The position numbers were made by a program, and so were the translations under genes. The notes beneath the pieces are model-generated. The model did not search any database. It saw only the letters and a list, made by a program, of their open reading frames with translations, and had not been told where the DNA came from. Below are positions 17,178-25,803 of a stretch of 60,491 nucleotides of DNA, one piece after another; within the stretch, counting starts at the first letter, position 1, and every line of letters starts with the position of its first letter. Source of the DNA: an uncultured Alphaproteobacteria bacterium (GTDB lineage: Bacteria > Pseudomonadota > Alphaproteobacteria > Methylaequorales > Methylaequoraceae); NCBI GenBank assembly GCA_902536655.1, contig CACAYF010000012.1:1-60491 (forward strand), written 5' to 3'.

Positions 17178-18074
17178 ATGAGCGATAAAATAATTGATGG
17201 AAAACTCATATCTTCAGAAATAAGAGAAAAAGTTAAAAAATTTGGTGGTCAACTTAAAAGTAAAACAGGTAAAGTTCCTGGGTTAGCAGTTGTTCTTGTG
17301 GGTGAAAATCCAGCAAGTAGGGTTTACGTTAAAAATAAGATTGAAAAAACCATTGAAGTTGGATTCACTTCTATTGAGCATAAATTGAATGAAAAAGTAT
17401 CTGAAAACGAGTTAATTGATTTAGTTGATAAACTTAATAATGATAAAAATGTTCAAGGAATTCTTGTACAATTACCCCTCCCTAAACATGTCGACTCAGA
17501 TAAAATTTTAGATAGAATAAAACCTGAAAAAGACGTTGACGGATTTCATGCCAATAATGTTGGAAAGCTTTGGTCAGGTTTAGATTCACTTGTCCCGTGC
17601 ACGCCTCTGGGTTGTAGTATTATTTTAAAAAAGATTTCAAAAGATCTATCAGGAAAACATGTAGTTATAATTGGTAGATCAAACATCGTTGGCAAACCCA
17701 TGGCAGCGCTACTTCTTGGAATGAATGCAACTGTTACAATATGTCATTCAAGAACGAAAGACCTGGAATCTGTCTGCAAGACTGCTGACATTATAGTAGC
17801 TGCAGTGGGAATTCCAGAGATGGTTAAGTCGTACTGGATAAGGGAGGATGCGATTATAATAGATGTTGGGATTAACAGAGTTGAAAGAGATGAAAAAAAA
17901 ATCCTCGTGGGAGATGTTGATTATAATGATTGCTTAAAAAAATGCTCTCTCATTACTCCTGTTCCTGGTGGGGTAGGTCCCATGACAATAGCATGTCTCC
18001 TTCTAAATACGCTTCTTGCGTCTTATCCTCAGTTCGGCGAGCCAACTCCAGATTTATCGTCTATTCTTGAGTAG
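17178..18074 (+). CDS. folD: Bifunctional methylenetetrahydrofolate dehydrogenase/cyclohydrolase FolD
   Basis: Cytoplasmic enzyme of one-carbon metabolism that converts 5,10-methylene-THF to 10-formyl-THF in two steps using NADP. The 298-residue length, the YVKNKIEKT helix with the catalytic lysine, [17 protein letters not shown], and the nucleotide-binding [15 protein letters not shown] and [11 protein letters not shown] motifs are all present. It follows yggT by one base. Its last 21 bases overlap the 3' end of the convergent argG. Confidence 0.97.
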   Translation: MSDKIIDGKLISSEIREKVKKFGGQLKSKTGKVPGLAVVLVGENPASRVYVKNKIEKTIEVGFTSIEHKLNEKVSENELIDLVDKLNNDKNVQGILVQLPLPKHVDSDKILDRIKPEKDVDGFHANNVGKLWSGLDSLVPCTPLGCSIILKKISKDLSGKHVVIIGRSNIVGKPMAALLLGMNATVTICHSRTKDLESVCKTADIIVAAVGIPEMVKSYWIREDAIIIDVGINRVERDEKKILVGDVDYNDCLKKCSLITPVPGGVGPMTIACLLLNTLLASYPQFGEPTPDLSSILE

Positions 18075-19256
18075 TTTAAGTCTGAGTGCATTTAATTTTA
18101 TGAATCCTTCAGCATCTTTTTGATTATAGATTGAGTCTTCTTCAAAAGTTGCCATTTCATTATCATATAGACTATTTTTAGACTTTCTTCCAAGTATAAT
18201 AATGTTTCCTTTATAAATTTTTAGTTTTACAATACCATCTACATTTGCTTGAGATTTATCAATCAATGACTGTAACATTTCTCTCTCTGGAGAATACCAA
18301 AAACCATTGTAGATTAATTCAGCATACCTTGGCATTAATTCATCTTTCAAATGAGCAGAAGATTTATCAAGCGTTATACTTTCTATCGCTCTTCTTGAGG
18401 CGAGAAGGATTTCGCCACCAGGAGTTTCATATACTCCTCTTGATTTCATTCCAATAAATCTGTTTTCAACAATATCAATTCTTCCAATTCCATTTTCACC
18501 CCCTATTTTATTTAATTTATCAAGTAGTTTGGCAGGTGACAGTTTTTGTCCATTTATAGAGATTAAATCTCCTTTTAAGAACTCTAAATCAATAATCGTT
18601 GGGGTGTCAGGAGCAGCTTCACAAGAAATTGTTCTGGTGTACATTGACTCGTTTGGTTGACTCCAGGGATCCTCTAAAATTTTCCCTTCATATGATGTAT
18701 GTAAAAGATTGGCATCCATCGAATAAGGTGGTTCATCAGTTTTTTCAAGTGGAACAGGAATTTGTGATTTCATGGCATATTCTATTAAATCTTTTCTAGA
18801 TTTTAATTTCCATTCTCTCCATGGAGCAATAACTTCTATTTTCGGGTTTATTGCATAATATCCTAGTTCAAATCTAATTTGATCATTGCCCTTACCTGTT
18901 GAGCCGTGTGCAACGAAGTTTGCTCCTACTTTTTTTGCAATTTCAAGTTGTTTTTTTGCTATTAATGGTCTTGCTATCGATGTGCCGAGGAGGTAATAAC
19001 CTTCATAAACCGCATTTGCTCTAAACATTGGAAATACAAAATCTTTTACAAATTCTTCTTTGAGGTCATTAATAAAAATTTCTTTAACTCCTAATTTTAT
19101 TGCTTTTTCTTTAGCTTCTTTAACTTCACTTCCTTGTCCAATATCAGCAGTGAACGTAACAACCTCTAGATTTTTTTCATTTTGAAGCCATTTTAGGATT
19201 ACAGATGTGTCTAGACCTCCAGAAAAGGCAAGAACAACTTTGTTTTTTTTTTTCAT
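18054..19256 (-). CDS. argG: Argininosuccinate synthase
   Basis: Joins citrulline and aspartate with ATP in arginine synthesis. From the ATG at 19256 the protein has 400 residues and begins [20 protein letters not shown], the normal N terminus with the PP-loop SGGLDTS; a TTG start 24 bases further upstream would add eight residues and overlap ialB. Other motifs are [10 protein letters not shown] and the C-terminal YSPEREML. It follows ialB on the same strand. Confidence 0.96.
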   Translation of the reverse strand: MKKKNKVVLAFSGGLDTSVILKWLQNEKNLEVVTFTADIGQGSEVKEAKEKAIKLGVKEIFINDLKEEFVKDFVFPMFRANAVYEGYYLLGTSIARPLIAKKQLEIAKKVGANFVAHGSTGKGNDQIRFELGYYAINPKIEVIAPWREWKLKSRKDLIEYAMKSQIPVPLEKTDEPPYSMDANLLHTSYEGKILEDPWSQPNESMYTRTISCEAAPDTPTIIDLEFLKGDLISINGQKLSPAKLLDKLNKIGGENGIGRIDIVENRFIGMKSRGVYETPGGEILLASRRAIESITLDKSSAHLKDELMPRYAELIYNGFWYSPEREMLQSLIDKSQANVDGIVKLKIYKGNIIILGRKSKNSLYDNEMATFEEDSIYNQKDAEGFIKLNALRLKLLKNRR

Positions 19257-19264
19257 AAATTTTT

Positions 19265-19789
19265 CTATTTCTTTTGGCAAGCTTCATTTATTTGTTGATA
19301 AGCCTTACTAAAACCCATTAACGAATAAGTGTCTGTCGTTATCGTACCTCTTGTTGAGGTTCCAACAACTTTCATCTTCATTGAAGACTTAAGGAATTTG
19401 ATAATTTTTTCATCATCAGGTGGACTAAAACTCCAAGCCCTTGATCCAGATGTAAATAGTTGAAATTTTGCATCACCAACTGTAATTTCTGGGTTACTGT
19501 CTGCTTTATAGTTATAGCCTGCCACAATACTGAACTCATTCCATTTATTTTGACCTGGTAAATGAGTAATGATAGCAAAGATCTCTCCCCTTCTTTTATA
19601 GTTACCTTCTGCTTTCTTTGGTTTTGAGACTGCTAAACAAGCTAAGTTTTTGCCTTCACCTTCTGCATAAGCACTCCAATCATTAAATTTTCCTAATTCT
19701 TTAGATTTTGATTCAGTAAATACTAAAATTATAAGGAATATTATAAAAAATTTACCAAGTGTTTTTAAATTCATCATTTTTATTGACAT
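19265..19789 (-). CDS. Invasion-associated locus B (IalB) family periplasmic protein
   Basis: Secreted protein of 174 residues with an N-terminal signal ([20 protein letters not shown], about 7-26). The mature part matches the IalB family: [23 protein letters not shown] near the start and a conserved cysteine close to the C terminus (NEACQKK), probably forming a disulfide with the first. Despite the name the family is widespread in free-living Alphaproteobacteria and its role is unclear. The true start may be one of two internal ATGs (codons 5 and 6). Confidence 0.82.
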   Translation of the reverse strand: MSIKMMNLKTLGKFFIIFLIILVFTESKSKELGKFNDWSAYAEGEGKNLACLAVSKPKKAEGNYKRRGEIFAIITHLPGQNKWNEFSIVAGYNYKADSNPEITVGDAKFQLFTSGSRAWSFSPPDDEKIIKFLKSSMKMKVVGTSTRGTITTDTYSLMGFSKAYQQINEACQKK

Positions 19790-19830
19790 ATTCGCAAATA
19801 AATTGCAAGAGAGTATAATTCAAATAAAGC

Positions 19831-20694
19831 ATGTATCCAATTTTTTTACTTATTTTGTCTTGTTTTTTTTTCTCTGTATTAGCTGCTTTAATCAAATTTA
19901 CCTCTCAATTCATCCACCCTATTGAACAAGCATTCTTTAGAAATATTTTAAGTGTTTTAATACTAATTCCATTTGTCATTCAAGCAAAAAAAATCATCAA
20001 TAAAAGGAGTAGCATCAAACTTTTAGTTTTAAGAGGTATCTTTGGTGGTACTACTATGATTCTTCTTTTTTGGTCTTATTCACTTATACCATTATCACAG
20101 GCAATGGCAGTGAGTTTTAGCACACCATTATTTATTTATTTAGGAGCAATATTATTTTTTAAAGAAAAGACGTCAAAACTTAACAATTTTATTATTCTTC
20201 TTGGGTTTGTGTTGACGATTATAATAATTCGGCCAGACTTGGAAATTAGATTGGGAGTTATTTTAGCTCTCATTGCTGCGATAACTCATGCAATGGCTGG
20301 TTTGTTAGTAAAAGAAATATCCAGAAATGAATCTGTGATAACTTTGATGTTTAGTATGGTTTTATTGATGACTCCGATTACAGGTTTACCCTCGATTAAT
20401 ATTTGGTCAACACCAAATATTCAAGAATTCTACTTATTGATTCTTATTGCAGTGGTTGCAACACTAGGTAATTTTTGTTGGACGAAAGCTCTAAGTATCA
20501 CAAAGTTGACAAATTTGATGTCTTTTGATTTTTCTAAATTGTTGTTTACTACTACATTAGGGTTTATTTTTTTTGAAGAAAAAATTGATCTTCTCACAAT
20601 AATATGTGGTTCTGGTTTAATTATATGTTCAAACATTACAGCTTTAAGAATTAGAAAGGATGAGAAAAATAAAACAGTATTATCAAATAATTAG
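19831..20694 (+). CDS. EamA/DMT family transporter (first of a pair)
   Basis: Drug/metabolite transporter superfamily permease of 287 residues with ten predicted membrane helices and two internal EamA repeats. The first repeat shows the pattern SQFIHPIEQAFFRNILSVLI and the second FFEEKIDLLTIICGSGLII. Substrate unknown; relatives move amino acids, nucleosides or other metabolites. It overlaps the next EamA gene by 35 bases, so the pair is transcribed together. Confidence 0.85.
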   Translation: MYPIFLLILSCFFFSVLAALIKFTSQFIHPIEQAFFRNILSVLILIPFVIQAKKIINKRSSIKLLVLRGIFGGTTMILLFWSYSLIPLSQAMAVSFSTPLFIYLGAILFFKEKTSKLNNFIILLGFVLTIIIIRPDLEIRLGVILALIAAITHAMAGLLVKEISRNESVITLMFSMVLLMTPITGLPSINIWSTPNIQEFYLLILIAVVATLGNFCWTKALSITKLTNLMSFDFSKLLFTTTLGFIFFEEKIDLLTIICGSGLIICSNITALRIRKDEKNKTVLSNN

Positions 20695-21499
20695 TTGTTT
20701 TTTTTTTGCAATTCTAGGCGTTCAGATAAAAATATCTCTGCTAAAAGATAGTATAGAAAATCTTGTATTCTACAGATCATTTTTCGGAGTGCTAATATTG
20801 TTGATGACTATTTTAGTAAATCAAAAAAGGATATTTTATTTAATAAACCCCGGAAATATTAAAATTCACATTTTTAGATGCATTTGCGGAGTATCGGCTA
20901 TGTATTTTGGATATCAGTCTTTGATGTTCCTCTCATTAGCTCAAGCGAGTACAATTGGATTTACAAAAGTTTTTTTTACCTGTTTAATCTCATCACTTAT
21001 ATTTTCAGAAAAGTTAAACTTTAAATTGATCGTTTTAATATTTTTAGGTTTTTTGGGAATTGTTTTGATTTCAAAACCAGGGCAGATTGAAATTAATTCA
21101 GGACTATACATGGCTTTATTCTCAGCAATGTGTGTGTCAGGAGGAATTATTTCTATATCATATTTAAGTAAAAGAGAAGAAACTTTAACTATACTTTTTT
21201 ATCATTCTCTTTTCTCTACAATTATTTTCTTTTTGATCTTTTATAGTAAAATTTCTATTCAATCATTTGATTTAATTGGAAGTTATTTTTTAATAACTTT
21301 AACAGCATTACTTGGACAATATTTTAATACAGAATCCTACAAGAACTTTGAAACAAAAAATGTTGTTATACTAAGTTATTCGAGAATAATTTTTTCTACT
21401 ATGTTTGGTTTTATGTTCTTTAACGAACAATTAGATGTCATAAGCTTATTAGGTATATTGGTAGTCTGTTTAACAAGTTTCTTGATCCAAAAAAAATAG
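20660..21499 (+). CDS. EamA/DMT family transporter (second of a pair)
   Basis: A second ten-helix DMT permease, 279 residues, with EamA repeats (SIENLVFYRSFFGVLILL and FFNEQLDVISLLGILVVC). It overlaps the 3' end of the previous gene by 35 bases in another frame. Sequence similarity between the two proteins is modest, so they are paralogues rather than a fresh tandem copy. They may work as separate exporters or as a heterodimer; nothing in the sequence decides this. Confidence 0.85.
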   Translation: MRKIKQYYQIISCFFFAILGVQIKISLLKDSIENLVFYRSFFGVLILLMTILVNQKRIFYLINPGNIKIHIFRCICGVSAMYFGYQSLMFLSLAQASTIGFTKVFFTCLISSLIFSEKLNFKLIVLIFLGFLGIVLISKPGQIEINSGLYMALFSAMCVSGGIISISYLSKREETLTILFYHSLFSTIIFFLIFYSKISIQSFDLIGSYFLITLTALLGQYFNTESYKNFETKNVVILSYSRIIFSTMFGFMFFNEQLDVISLLGILVVCLTSFLIQKK

Positions 21500-21500
21500 C

Positions 21501-22541
21501 TTATGGACATGGGTACGGATTCTCATCATGAATTTTTTCAATTTCAGAAATTAGTTCGTCTGTTAAATTGATTTTGAACGAATTAATATTATCCTTTAGC
21601 TGATCTAAATTAGTTGCACCAATAATATTGCTAGTTAAAAAATCTCTTGAATTTACAAAACCCAATGCCATCTGCACCGGCGTTAAATCATGTTCTCTCG
21701 CAAGACTGTTGAATTTCTCTGAGTATTTTAAGCCCTTCGGCTTTGTATACCTCGTATACATGTTTGAATATAAGGTTAGTCTGGCTCCGTCAGGTTTTGC
21801 TCCGTTATCATATTTTCCTGTCAACATACCAAAGGCTAAAGGAGAATAAGCTAATAATCCGCATTTCTCTCTGATTGATATTTCCGCCATTCCCACTTCA
21901 TAACTTCTGTTTAACAGAGAATAAGGGTTTTGCACTGAAACAATTCTTGGAAGATCAAACTTTTCAGCCAAGGAAAGAAATTTCATTAATCCCCAAGGTG
22001 TTTCGTTAGAAAGACCAATGTATCTTATTTTTCCCTTTTTCACATTATCTGAAAGAACATCAAGTTGAACTTTTAAATCAATAAAATCAGATTCTTTTTC
22101 AAATTTATAACCCAATTTGCCAAAAAAGTTTGATTGCCTATCTGGCCAGTGTAATTGGTATAAATCTATATAATCTGTATTAAGTCTTTTTAAACTACCA
22201 TCAATCGCTTCATTAATTTGTTTTTCATTTAGTCTTGTTTCCTTATTACGGAACCACTTCATACCAGATCTGCCAACAACTTTTGTGGCGATAATTACTT
22301 TTTCACGACATTTTCTAGATTTTAACCAATTTCCAATAATTTTTTCAGTAATACCCCAGGTCTCCTTTTTTGGGGGTACAGAATAAAGTTCAGCAGTATC
22401 AAAGAAATTTACACCTTCGGAAATTGCTAAATCCATCTGCTGAAACCCTTCTTCTTCTGAATTTTGTTCGCCCCAAGTCATTGTTCCGAGGCAAATTAGA
22501 CTTACGTCGATATTTGTATTACCTAATTTGTTATATTTCAT
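21501..22541 (-). CDS. Aldo/keto reductase (Tas-like)
   Basis: NADPH-dependent oxidoreductase with the AKR TIM-barrel, 346 residues. Catalytic tetrad positions can be seen: FFDTAELYS (D, Y), the lysine in IATKVVGRSG and the histidine in DLYQLHWPDR. The 346-residue length and the TMTWGEQNSEEEGFQQMD opening match the Tas subgroup. Physiological substrate unknown. Its stop lies one base from the stop of the convergent EamA gene. Confidence 0.9.
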   Translation of the reverse strand: MKYNKLGNTNIDVSLICLGTMTWGEQNSEEEGFQQMDLAISEGVNFFDTAELYSVPPKKETWGITEKIIGNWLKSRKCREKVIIATKVVGRSGMKWFRNKETRLNEKQINEAIDGSLKRLNTDYIDLYQLHWPDRQSNFFGKLGYKFEKESDFIDLKVQLDVLSDNVKKGKIRYIGLSNETPWGLMKFLSLAEKFDLPRIVSVQNPYSLLNRSYEVGMAEISIREKCGLLAYSPLAFGMLTGKYDNGAKPDGARLTLYSNMYTRYTKPKGLKYSEKFNSLAREHDLTPVQMALGFVNSRDFLTSNIIGATNLDQLKDNINSFKINLTDELISEIEKIHDENPYPCP

Positions 22542-22601
22542 AATAAAATAAAAATCTTGATTTAAAAATTTTGTATCATATTTTAACTATAAATAATAAT
22601 A

Positions 22602-22618
22602 GTAGTATATTATACTAC
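22602..22618. promoter_or_regulatory. 17-base palindrome upstream of the Bax-inhibitor-1 gene
   Basis: GTAGTATA, a central T, then TATACTAC: a perfect 8+8 inverted repeat 31 bases before the ATG of the downstream gene and about 60 bases upstream of the divergent aldo/keto reductase start. Its position fits an operator over a promoter. It is AT-rich, so chance is a fair alternative. Confidence 0.35.
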
Positions 22619-22636
22619 ATGTAAAACATTTAAAAT

Positions 22637-22642
22637 AAGGAG
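22637..22642 (+). promoter_or_regulatory. Strong Shine-Dalgarno site for the Bax-inhibitor-1 gene
   Basis: AAGGAG lies 7 bases ahead of the ATG at 22650. Most genes in this window have weak or no visible site, so this full match suggests a highly translated protein and fixes the start. Confidence 0.75.
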
Positions 22643-22649
22643 TTTAAAA

Positions 22650-23381
22650 ATGGCTTACGACTATGAAAGAGATCTAAAATCCAAATCTACATCTATTGAT
22701 ATAGATTTAGGTCTTAGAGCCTACATGAATAAGGTCTATTCTTTTATGGCAGTTGGTTTGGCACTCACTGGTGTCATCGCCCATCTTACATCAACGTTGG
22801 CTTTCAATTTTACCACAAATACATATACATCTTTTGGTGCAGCTATCTACGGTTCGCCTCTAGCATTTTTAATAATGCTGGCACCATTAGGATTTATAAT
22901 TGCTTTAAACATGGGTATCGCAAGAATGAAGGAAAGTACTGTTCAAATTCTATTTTGGGCATTTGCTTCCGTAATGGGACTTTCTTTATCATCAATTTTC
23001 ATTCAGTACACTGGTGAATCAGTTGCTCGAGTATTTTTCATATCTGCCGGAGCCTTTGGAGCTCTAAGCCTATACGGTTACACCACCAAAAAGGATTTAA
23101 CAGGTTGGGGCTCGTTTCTGTTTATTGGACTTATTGGTATATTGATAGCTTCAATTGTAAATATCTTCGTAGCTAGTACTGCGCTTCAGTTTGGAATTTC
23201 AGTAATTGGTGTTCTAGTATTTGCAGGACTTACTGCCTATGATACTCAACGCATTAAAGCAATGTACTTTGATGGCTCTGGACAGGAAGGTAAAAAAGCA
23301 ATAATGGGAGCTTTGACTTTGTATCTAGATTTCATCAACCTCTTCATTATGCTAATCCAACTATTTGGGCAAAGAAGATAA
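22650..23381 (+). CDS. Bax inhibitor-1/YccA family membrane protein
   Basis: Seven-helix membrane protein of 243 residues. Conserved features are the N-terminal RAYMNKVYSFMAVGLALTG, the central SLSSIFIQYTGESV and the C-terminal FAGLTAYDTQRIK with the aspartate pair that forms the pH/Ca-sensing site in BsYetJ-type proteins, then LYLDFINLFIMLIQLF. Members leak calcium or interact with FtsH; the role in this organism is unknown. It is a single gene with its own upstream region and a following stem-loop. Confidence 0.92.
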   Translation: MAYDYERDLKSKSTSIDIDLGLRAYMNKVYSFMAVGLALTGVIAHLTSTLAFNFTTNTYTSFGAAIYGSPLAFLIMLAPLGFIIALNMGIARMKESTVQILFWAFASVMGLSLSSIFIQYTGESVARVFFISAGAFGALSLYGYTTKKDLTGWGSFLFIGLIGILIASIVNIFVASTALQFGISVIGVLVFAGLTAYDTQRIKAMYFDGSGQEGKKAIMGALTLYLDFINLFIMLIQLFGQRR

Positions 23382-23395
23382 TATAAAATATTCGT

Positions 23396-23423
23396 AGTTG
23401 GTAGGGCTGACCCCCTACCAGCT
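23396..23423 (+). terminator. GC-rich stem-loop after the Bax-inhibitor-1 gene
   Basis: AGTTGGTAGGG (23396-23406) pairs with CCCTACCAGCT (23413-23423), 11 base pairs with one G-T pair and a 6-base loop. It lies 15 bases after the stop codon and 16 bases before the next start. There is no run of T after it, so it may be an RNA-stabilising or translation-controlling structure instead of a classical terminator. Confidence 0.5.
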
Positions 23424-23438
23424 CAACTCAACAAACTT

Positions 23439-24110
23439 TTGAAAAAATTCACGTTTCTTTTTATTTTTTTTACTCTTTTCTTACCTTCAATATCAGTTTC
23501 AAACACAGCATCTGAAAAACTCAATTTTAATGTTTACAGAAATGGCTCATTAATTGGTTATCACAACATAGATTTCTATGATAAAGATAGTCTGATAGAA
23601 TCACAAATTGAAATAAAGTTCGAAGTTACTTTTCTTGGTTTTGTGGTGTATGAGTATCTCCATAAAAATCTCGAAAAATGGATGAATAACACACTGGTTT
23701 TTATGGAAGCCAGTACCGACAAAAATGGCGACTTATCGGACTGTAAAGTTAATCAAAAAGAAAACAAGTTTAAAATTTTAGGAACTAATGGCGATTTTAC
23801 GATTGATAAAAAAATTACACCAACGACATACTGGAAGTTTGACCAATTAATTACTGGAGAGAAAAATAAAGTTTTGAATTCTCAAGATTGTAGTTACATA
23901 AATTTTGAAATTAAATACCTCGGAGATGAAATGATTTATGATAATTTACTTAAAGCTTCACGTTATAAATTATTAGGTAAAGAGTTTACTGGCGAAGATG
24001 TAAATATTGACATCTGGTATAAAGATAAAAAATGGGTAAAAATGATTTTTCTAAAAGATGGGAGTACAATTGAGTATTTTTTAAAGGAATATGACTCAAA
24101 TAAAGAATAA
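23439..24110 (+). CDS. Secreted DUF6134/DUF3108-like protein
   Basis: Periplasmic protein of 223 residues starting at TTG with a clear signal peptide (KKFTFLFIFFTLFLPSISVS, residues 2-21). The mature part has the pattern NFNVYRNGSLIGYHNIDF seen in DUF6134/DUF3108 beta-rich proteins, whose fold resembles lipid-carrying sheets; function is not established. It overlaps the SDR gene by 20 bases and so belongs with the SDR and NTF2-like genes, which face the fatty-acid methylation cluster. The family name is from memory. Confidence 0.65.
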   Translation: MKKFTFLFIFFTLFLPSISVSNTASEKLNFNVYRNGSLIGYHNIDFYDKDSLIESQIEIKFEVTFLGFVVYEYLHKNLEKWMNNTLVFMEASTDKNGDLSDCKVNQKENKFKILGTNGDFTIDKKITPTTYWKFDQLITGEKNKVLNSQDCSYINFEIKYLGDEMIYDNLLKASRYKLLGKEFTGEDVNIDIWYKDKKWVKMIFLKDGSTIEYFLKEYDSNKE

Positions 24111-24852
24111 AGTTGCATGGATTACTGGTGGAGGCACTGGTATTGGAAAAGAACTTGCCATAATTCTTGCCAAACAACAATATGACGTTATTATAAGCGG
24201 AAGAAGAAAAGATAAATTAATAGAAACAGCAAATATATGTAAGAAAAGGATTCATCCCCTTTCTTTGGACGTCAGTAACCCGAATCAATGTCTGAAAATT
24301 TCAAAGTCTATCTACAAAAAATTTAAAAAAATTGATTTACTTATCCTCAATGCTGCAATTTATAGTCCAGGATCAATTACAAAAATTTCTACAGCAGAAG
24401 CTAAAAAAGTTGTAGATATAAATCTTTTAGGTGCTATCAATTGTCTTTCGCCTGTAGCTAAAGTAATGCAGAAAAATAAAAAAGGTCACATTGTTTTTGT
24501 ATCTTCTCCAGCAGGTTACCAAGGGTTGCCAGGTGGAGGATTTTATGGTGTTACAAAATCAGCTCTAACTTTTTTAGCTGAGACTTTGAACATTGAGTTT
24601 CATAAAAGTAAAATCAAAGTACAAGTTGTAAACCCAGGTTTTGTGAAAACACCAATGACAGATCAAAATCCTTTTTTTATGCCTTTTTTAATGACGCCGC
24701 AGAATGCTGCAAAAAAAATTTATAAAAAACTAGAAAGTAAAGAATTTGAAATCTATTTTCCAAAAAAACTTATTATCCCCATGAAATTATTAAGTTTATT
24801 ACCCTACAGTATTTATTTTTTTCTGATTAAAAAATTAATAAAACTTCCCTAA
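24091..24852 (+). CDS. Short-chain dehydrogenase/reductase
   Basis: NAD(P)-dependent oxidoreductase of 253 residues. Cofactor motif GGGTGIGKELA (about 12-22), LNAAIY (NNAG equivalent), catalytic serine in VSSPAGYQG and YGVTKSAL with the YxxxK pair. The C-terminal FLMTPQNAAKKIYKKLESK and a hydrophobic end suggest membrane association, as in SDRs that act on lipids. It is coupled to the DUF6134-like gene before it and to the NTF2-like gene after it (one-base overlap). Confidence 0.9.
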   Translation: MTQIKNKVAWITGGGTGIGKELAIILAKQQYDVIISGRRKDKLIETANICKKRIHPLSLDVSNPNQCLKISKSIYKKFKKIDLLILNAAIYSPGSITKISTAEAKKVVDINLLGAINCLSPVAKVMQKNKKGHIVFVSSPAGYQGLPGGGFYGVTKSALTFLAETLNIEFHKSKIKVQVVNPGFVKTPMTDQNPFFMPFLMTPQNAAKKIYKKLESKEFEIYFPKKLIIPMKLLSLLPYSIYFFLIKKLIKLP

Positions 24853-25253
24853 TGAATCAAGCCTTACAAAAATATCTTATTCACTTTGAAAGACTTCAGG
24901 ACAATAAAATAGATGATCTTTTATCTTCCGTTTCTGAAAACTTCATATTCGAAGACCCTTTTCAAAAAATAAAAGGCAAATGTAAATTCAAAGCTTTACT
25001 CAAAAAAATGTTTAAAAGGCTAAAGAAACCAAAATTTAAAATCATAATGGTTTATGAACATAAGCTTGTAAATGTTGTTAAGTGGAATTTTAGTTGTGAG
25101 TTTTTAAAAAAAACAATCTCATTCTCAGGTATAAGTGAAATTTATATTAAAGAAAAATTAATAACAAAGCATATTGATTATTGGGACACCGGTAGAAATT
25201 TTTATTCACATCTTCCCGTAATAGGTTCAATTTTTAGAAGAATTCACAAATAG
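24852..25253 (+). CDS. NTF2/SnoaL-like protein
   Basis: A 133-residue protein with the NTF2-like cone fold pattern: an N-terminal helix pair, then FEDPFQKIKGKCKFKALLKK and a C-terminal strand ending ITKHIDYWDTGRNFYSHLPV. Such proteins next to an SDR and a CFA-synthase-like gene are known in ChrR-type stress clusters, where their role is undefined. Its stop touches the stop of the convergent DUF3833 gene. Confidence 0.8.
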   Translation: MNQALQKYLIHFERLQDNKIDDLLSSVSENFIFEDPFQKIKGKCKFKALLKKMFKRLKKPKFKIIMVYEHKLVNVVKWNFSCEFLKKTISFSGISEIYIKEKLITKHIDYWDTGRNFYSHLPVIGSIFRRIHK

Positions 25254-25784
25254 TTAATTAATTTTTAAGAATGTTATAAATACTACTCCAATATTAAGAC
25301 CCCACTTTTTTACTTCCGCTCTATTCATAAGAACATTTCTATCTTGTAAAAACATCCAGTCGTCGAAATCAACCAAGATTTTGCTGTCACCAACCTTCAA
25401 ATTAAGCTTGTATTTCCAATTAAGAGCGTTACCTTCAGATATCCCTTTAGCTTCTCCAACAACGTCTGAAGCGGTACCACTATATTGATTATTTCCTAAA
25501 ATCTTGATAGTCCAAACTCTTGAATCTTGTTCTCCATCATCATATAGAAATTTTTCATCAAGCGTGAGTGTGTTAGATTCTATTGTCCCAGTAATGTCGA
25601 CTTTAAATGTTCTCTTTAAATTACCAAATCTATCATGAAACATTCCCCAAGCCTCTGTCTTGCCTTCAAAATAATCCTCTAAGGTAAATGTTGGCAGACT
25701 TCCTTTGAACTTTTCTATATTCATTTGACTACTACACGAACTTATTAAAAAAATTAAAATAGTAAAAAAAAATCTCATCGTCAT
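25254..25784 (-). CDS. DUF3833 family lipoprotein
   Basis: Predicted lipoprotein of 176 residues: a signal segment ends in the lipobox LISSC with the acylated C17. The mature part (FKGSLPTFTLEDYFEGKTEAWG, split at 20: FKGSLPTFTLEDYFEGK) and the ending DDWMFLQDRNVLMNRAEVKK match DUF3833. The family has no known activity but is a regular companion of CFA-synthase-like, DUF1365 and amine-oxidase genes. It is the last gene of this minus-strand run. Confidence 0.85.
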   Translation of the reverse strand: MTMRFFFTILIFLISSCSSQMNIEKFKGSLPTFTLEDYFEGKTEAWGMFHDRFGNLKRTFKVDITGTIESNTLTLDEKFLYDDGEQDSRVWTIKILGNNQYSGTASDVVGEAKGISEGNALNWKYKLNLKVGDSKILVDFDDWMFLQDRNVLMNRAEVKKWGLNIGVVFITFLKIN

Positions 25785-25803
25785 TAAATTTATTTAAATA
25801 ATG

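Noticed and set aside
19831-21499. Recent tandem duplication of one EamA gene
   Set aside because: The two proteins differ widely along their length and overlap in different frames, which does not fit a fresh duplicate.
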